Shown in pieces: positions 62,885 to 64,000 of a DNA stretch of 64,000 bases. Under the pieces are notes generated by a model, which did no database searches, had not been told where the DNA came from, and was given only the letters and a program-made list of their open reading frames with translations. The position numbers and the translations under genes were made by a program. This DNA comes from Aricia agestis (Eukaryota > Arthropoda > Insecta > Lepidoptera > Lycaenidae): assembly GCF_905147365.1 (NCBI RefSeq), contig NC_056428.1, positions 22,226,001-22,290,000 on the forward strand, written 5' to 3'. Every line of letters begins with the position of its first letter. The stretch's first letter is position 1.

Positions 62885-63640
62885 ATATCTTTAAACGAGC
62901 AATTCTTGTATATACAGGGTGTAACAAAAATAAGTGATAATACTTTAGGGTGTGTACGTGTTCCTTGTAGAGAGTTCACTGTGAAAGTAGCAGCGCTGAA
63001 AGACCAAAATTTTTTTTCACTTTTGTATTTTTGGGGAAACTCGTGATGCTCGGGCCCTTGCCCATACAAACGTGAAAAAAATTTTTCGTCATTCAGTGCT
63101 GCTACTTTCACAGTGAACTCTCTACAAGGAACACGTACACACCCTAAAGTATTATCACTTATTTTTGTTACACCCTGTATATAATTGGAATCTCGGAATC
63201 GGCTCCAACGATTTTTATGAAATTTAGTATATAGAGGGTTTCGGGGGCGATTAATCGATCTAGCTAGGAATCATTTTTTGAAAATGTCATTTTATTCGTA
63301 TTTCATCGAATACCGAGCAAAGCTCGGTCAAATAGCTAGGATGTCTTTAAACGAGCAATTCTTGTATATTATATATATATAATTGGAATCTCGGAATCGG
63401 CTCCAACGATTTTCATGAAATTTAGTATACTAGAGATCGCCCAATGGTCGAAATTCGACCTTAGTTTCAACGACATATTTAGGACTACTACCTATATTAT
63501 TATATTGTTCGCGTATTAATATTATGATATGGGGTTTCGGGGGCGATAAATCGATCTAGCTAGGAATCATTTTTACAAAATGTCTTTTTATTCGTGTTTT
63601 ATCGATAATCGATAAACTGAAAAATATGACTCTTCCTGAC
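62885..63640 (+). repeat. duplicated repeat block around the MITE
   Basis: CTTTAAACGAGCAATTCTTG and GGAATCTCGGAATCGGCTCC occur around 62890-63210 (split by the MITE) and again at 63344-63410 (unsplit). Both are followed by GGGTTTCGGGGGCGAT and TCGATCTAGCTAGGAATCAT. The second copy is interrupted by the TAGAGATCGCCC repeat at 63428-63530. ACCGAGCAAAGCTCGGTCA follows at 63311 and 63764. Confidence 0.7.
62915..63177. mobile_element. family A MITE, full copy at far right
   Basis: CAGGGTGTAACAAAAATAAG to CACCCTG, 263 bp, palindromic arms as at 5986-6244. The flanks are TTCTTGTATA on the left and TATATAATTGGAATC on the right; a related unoccupied site is at 63346-63390. Confidence 0.85.
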
Positions 63641-63834
63641 ATCTATGGGCCAATAATAATACTATTTTGTGAGCAACTAATTGCTTTAACGACACAACAC
63701 CAGCTAAAGGTATTCTAGCAGACGGCGTTGTTAAGTAACACGAAGTCAACAAGTGTTTGCTATACCGAGCAAAGCTCGGTCATCTAGACCTATAACTGTG
63801 TTGTTAATTGTTGTACACAATCTGTGAAAACTTC

Positions 63835-63950
63835 AGAAGTCTAGCTATAGCGGTTCTTGAGATACAGCCTGGAGACAGTCAGACGGACAGACAACGAAGT
63901 CTTAGTAATAGGATCCCGTTTTTACCCTTTGGGTACGGAACCCTAAAAAG
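63835..63950 (-). repeat. GGGTTCCG repeat head, reverse
   Basis: GGTTCTTGAGATACAGCCTG, GACGGACAGACAACGAAGTC and TTTGGGTACGGAACCCTAA match 37925-38000 in reverse. Confidence 0.6.
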
Positions 63951-64000
63951 TGTGTCTTGTAGATACAGAACCTTTAAACCAATTTTTGAGAATATAATAC

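Overview
This is a eukaryotic, AT-rich, intron-bearing insect genomic window, almost certainly from a butterfly or moth. It holds the 3' half of one conserved gene, the first coding exon of a second, and a very dense load of mobile elements. The lepidopteran assignment rests on the two insect-type genes and on dispersed repeats I recognise from lepidopteran genomes: a SINE with a GTGACCCGTTTGCTCG-type tail, Helitron-like repeats with GACGCCCGCAACTCCGTTGC heads, and repeats starting GGGTTCCGTA and ending near ACGCACTTGGCC. I cannot name the species.

Region 1 (1-19530, + strand) is the C-terminal half of MED23, a tail subunit of the Mediator complex. I can join 11 exons (1-80, 1406-1575, 2385-2503, 3394-3581, 4348-4525, 5628-5773, 6817-7040, 16948-17187, 17656-18100, 18993-19199, 19392-19530). 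Their splice phases agree throughout and give exactly 712 codons including the stop. The gene runs off the left edge. Its introns hold fold-back MITEs, an LTR fragment and, in the 9.9 kb intron 7041-16947, a transposon nest. In that nest, an hAT element with an intact 648-codon BED-finger transposase (10916-12862, minus) is invaded on one side by a LINE-type ORF1 unit (13185-14429). On the other side it is invaded by a palindromic MITE carrying a broken inverted copy of the same transposase (8632-10626).

Region 2 (19497-20830) is a 12-unit, 110-bp tandem array that starts inside the last MED23 coding exon. It appears to have been amplified from that exon, and it probably forms most of the 3' UTR.

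Region 3 (about 20.9-33.0 kb) is intergenic. It holds a solo Ty3/gypsy-type LTR (22228-22806), a dead piggyBac-like element (26650-27916), a LINE 3' end (28428-28880), several MITEs and a 1.07 kb near-palindrome (31585-32654).

Region 4 (33167-64000) begins with the first coding exon of failed axon connections (fax), a metaxin/GST-like protein. No other fax exon was found, so I read the remaining 30.5 kb as the start of a very long first intron. It contains TIR elements, TTAA-bounded elements, three hAT-type MITEs (two with exact 8-bp target duplications), SINEs, an (AT)n tract and a tandem duplication. No tRNA, rRNA, CRISPR array or complete non-transposon gene other than these two was found.
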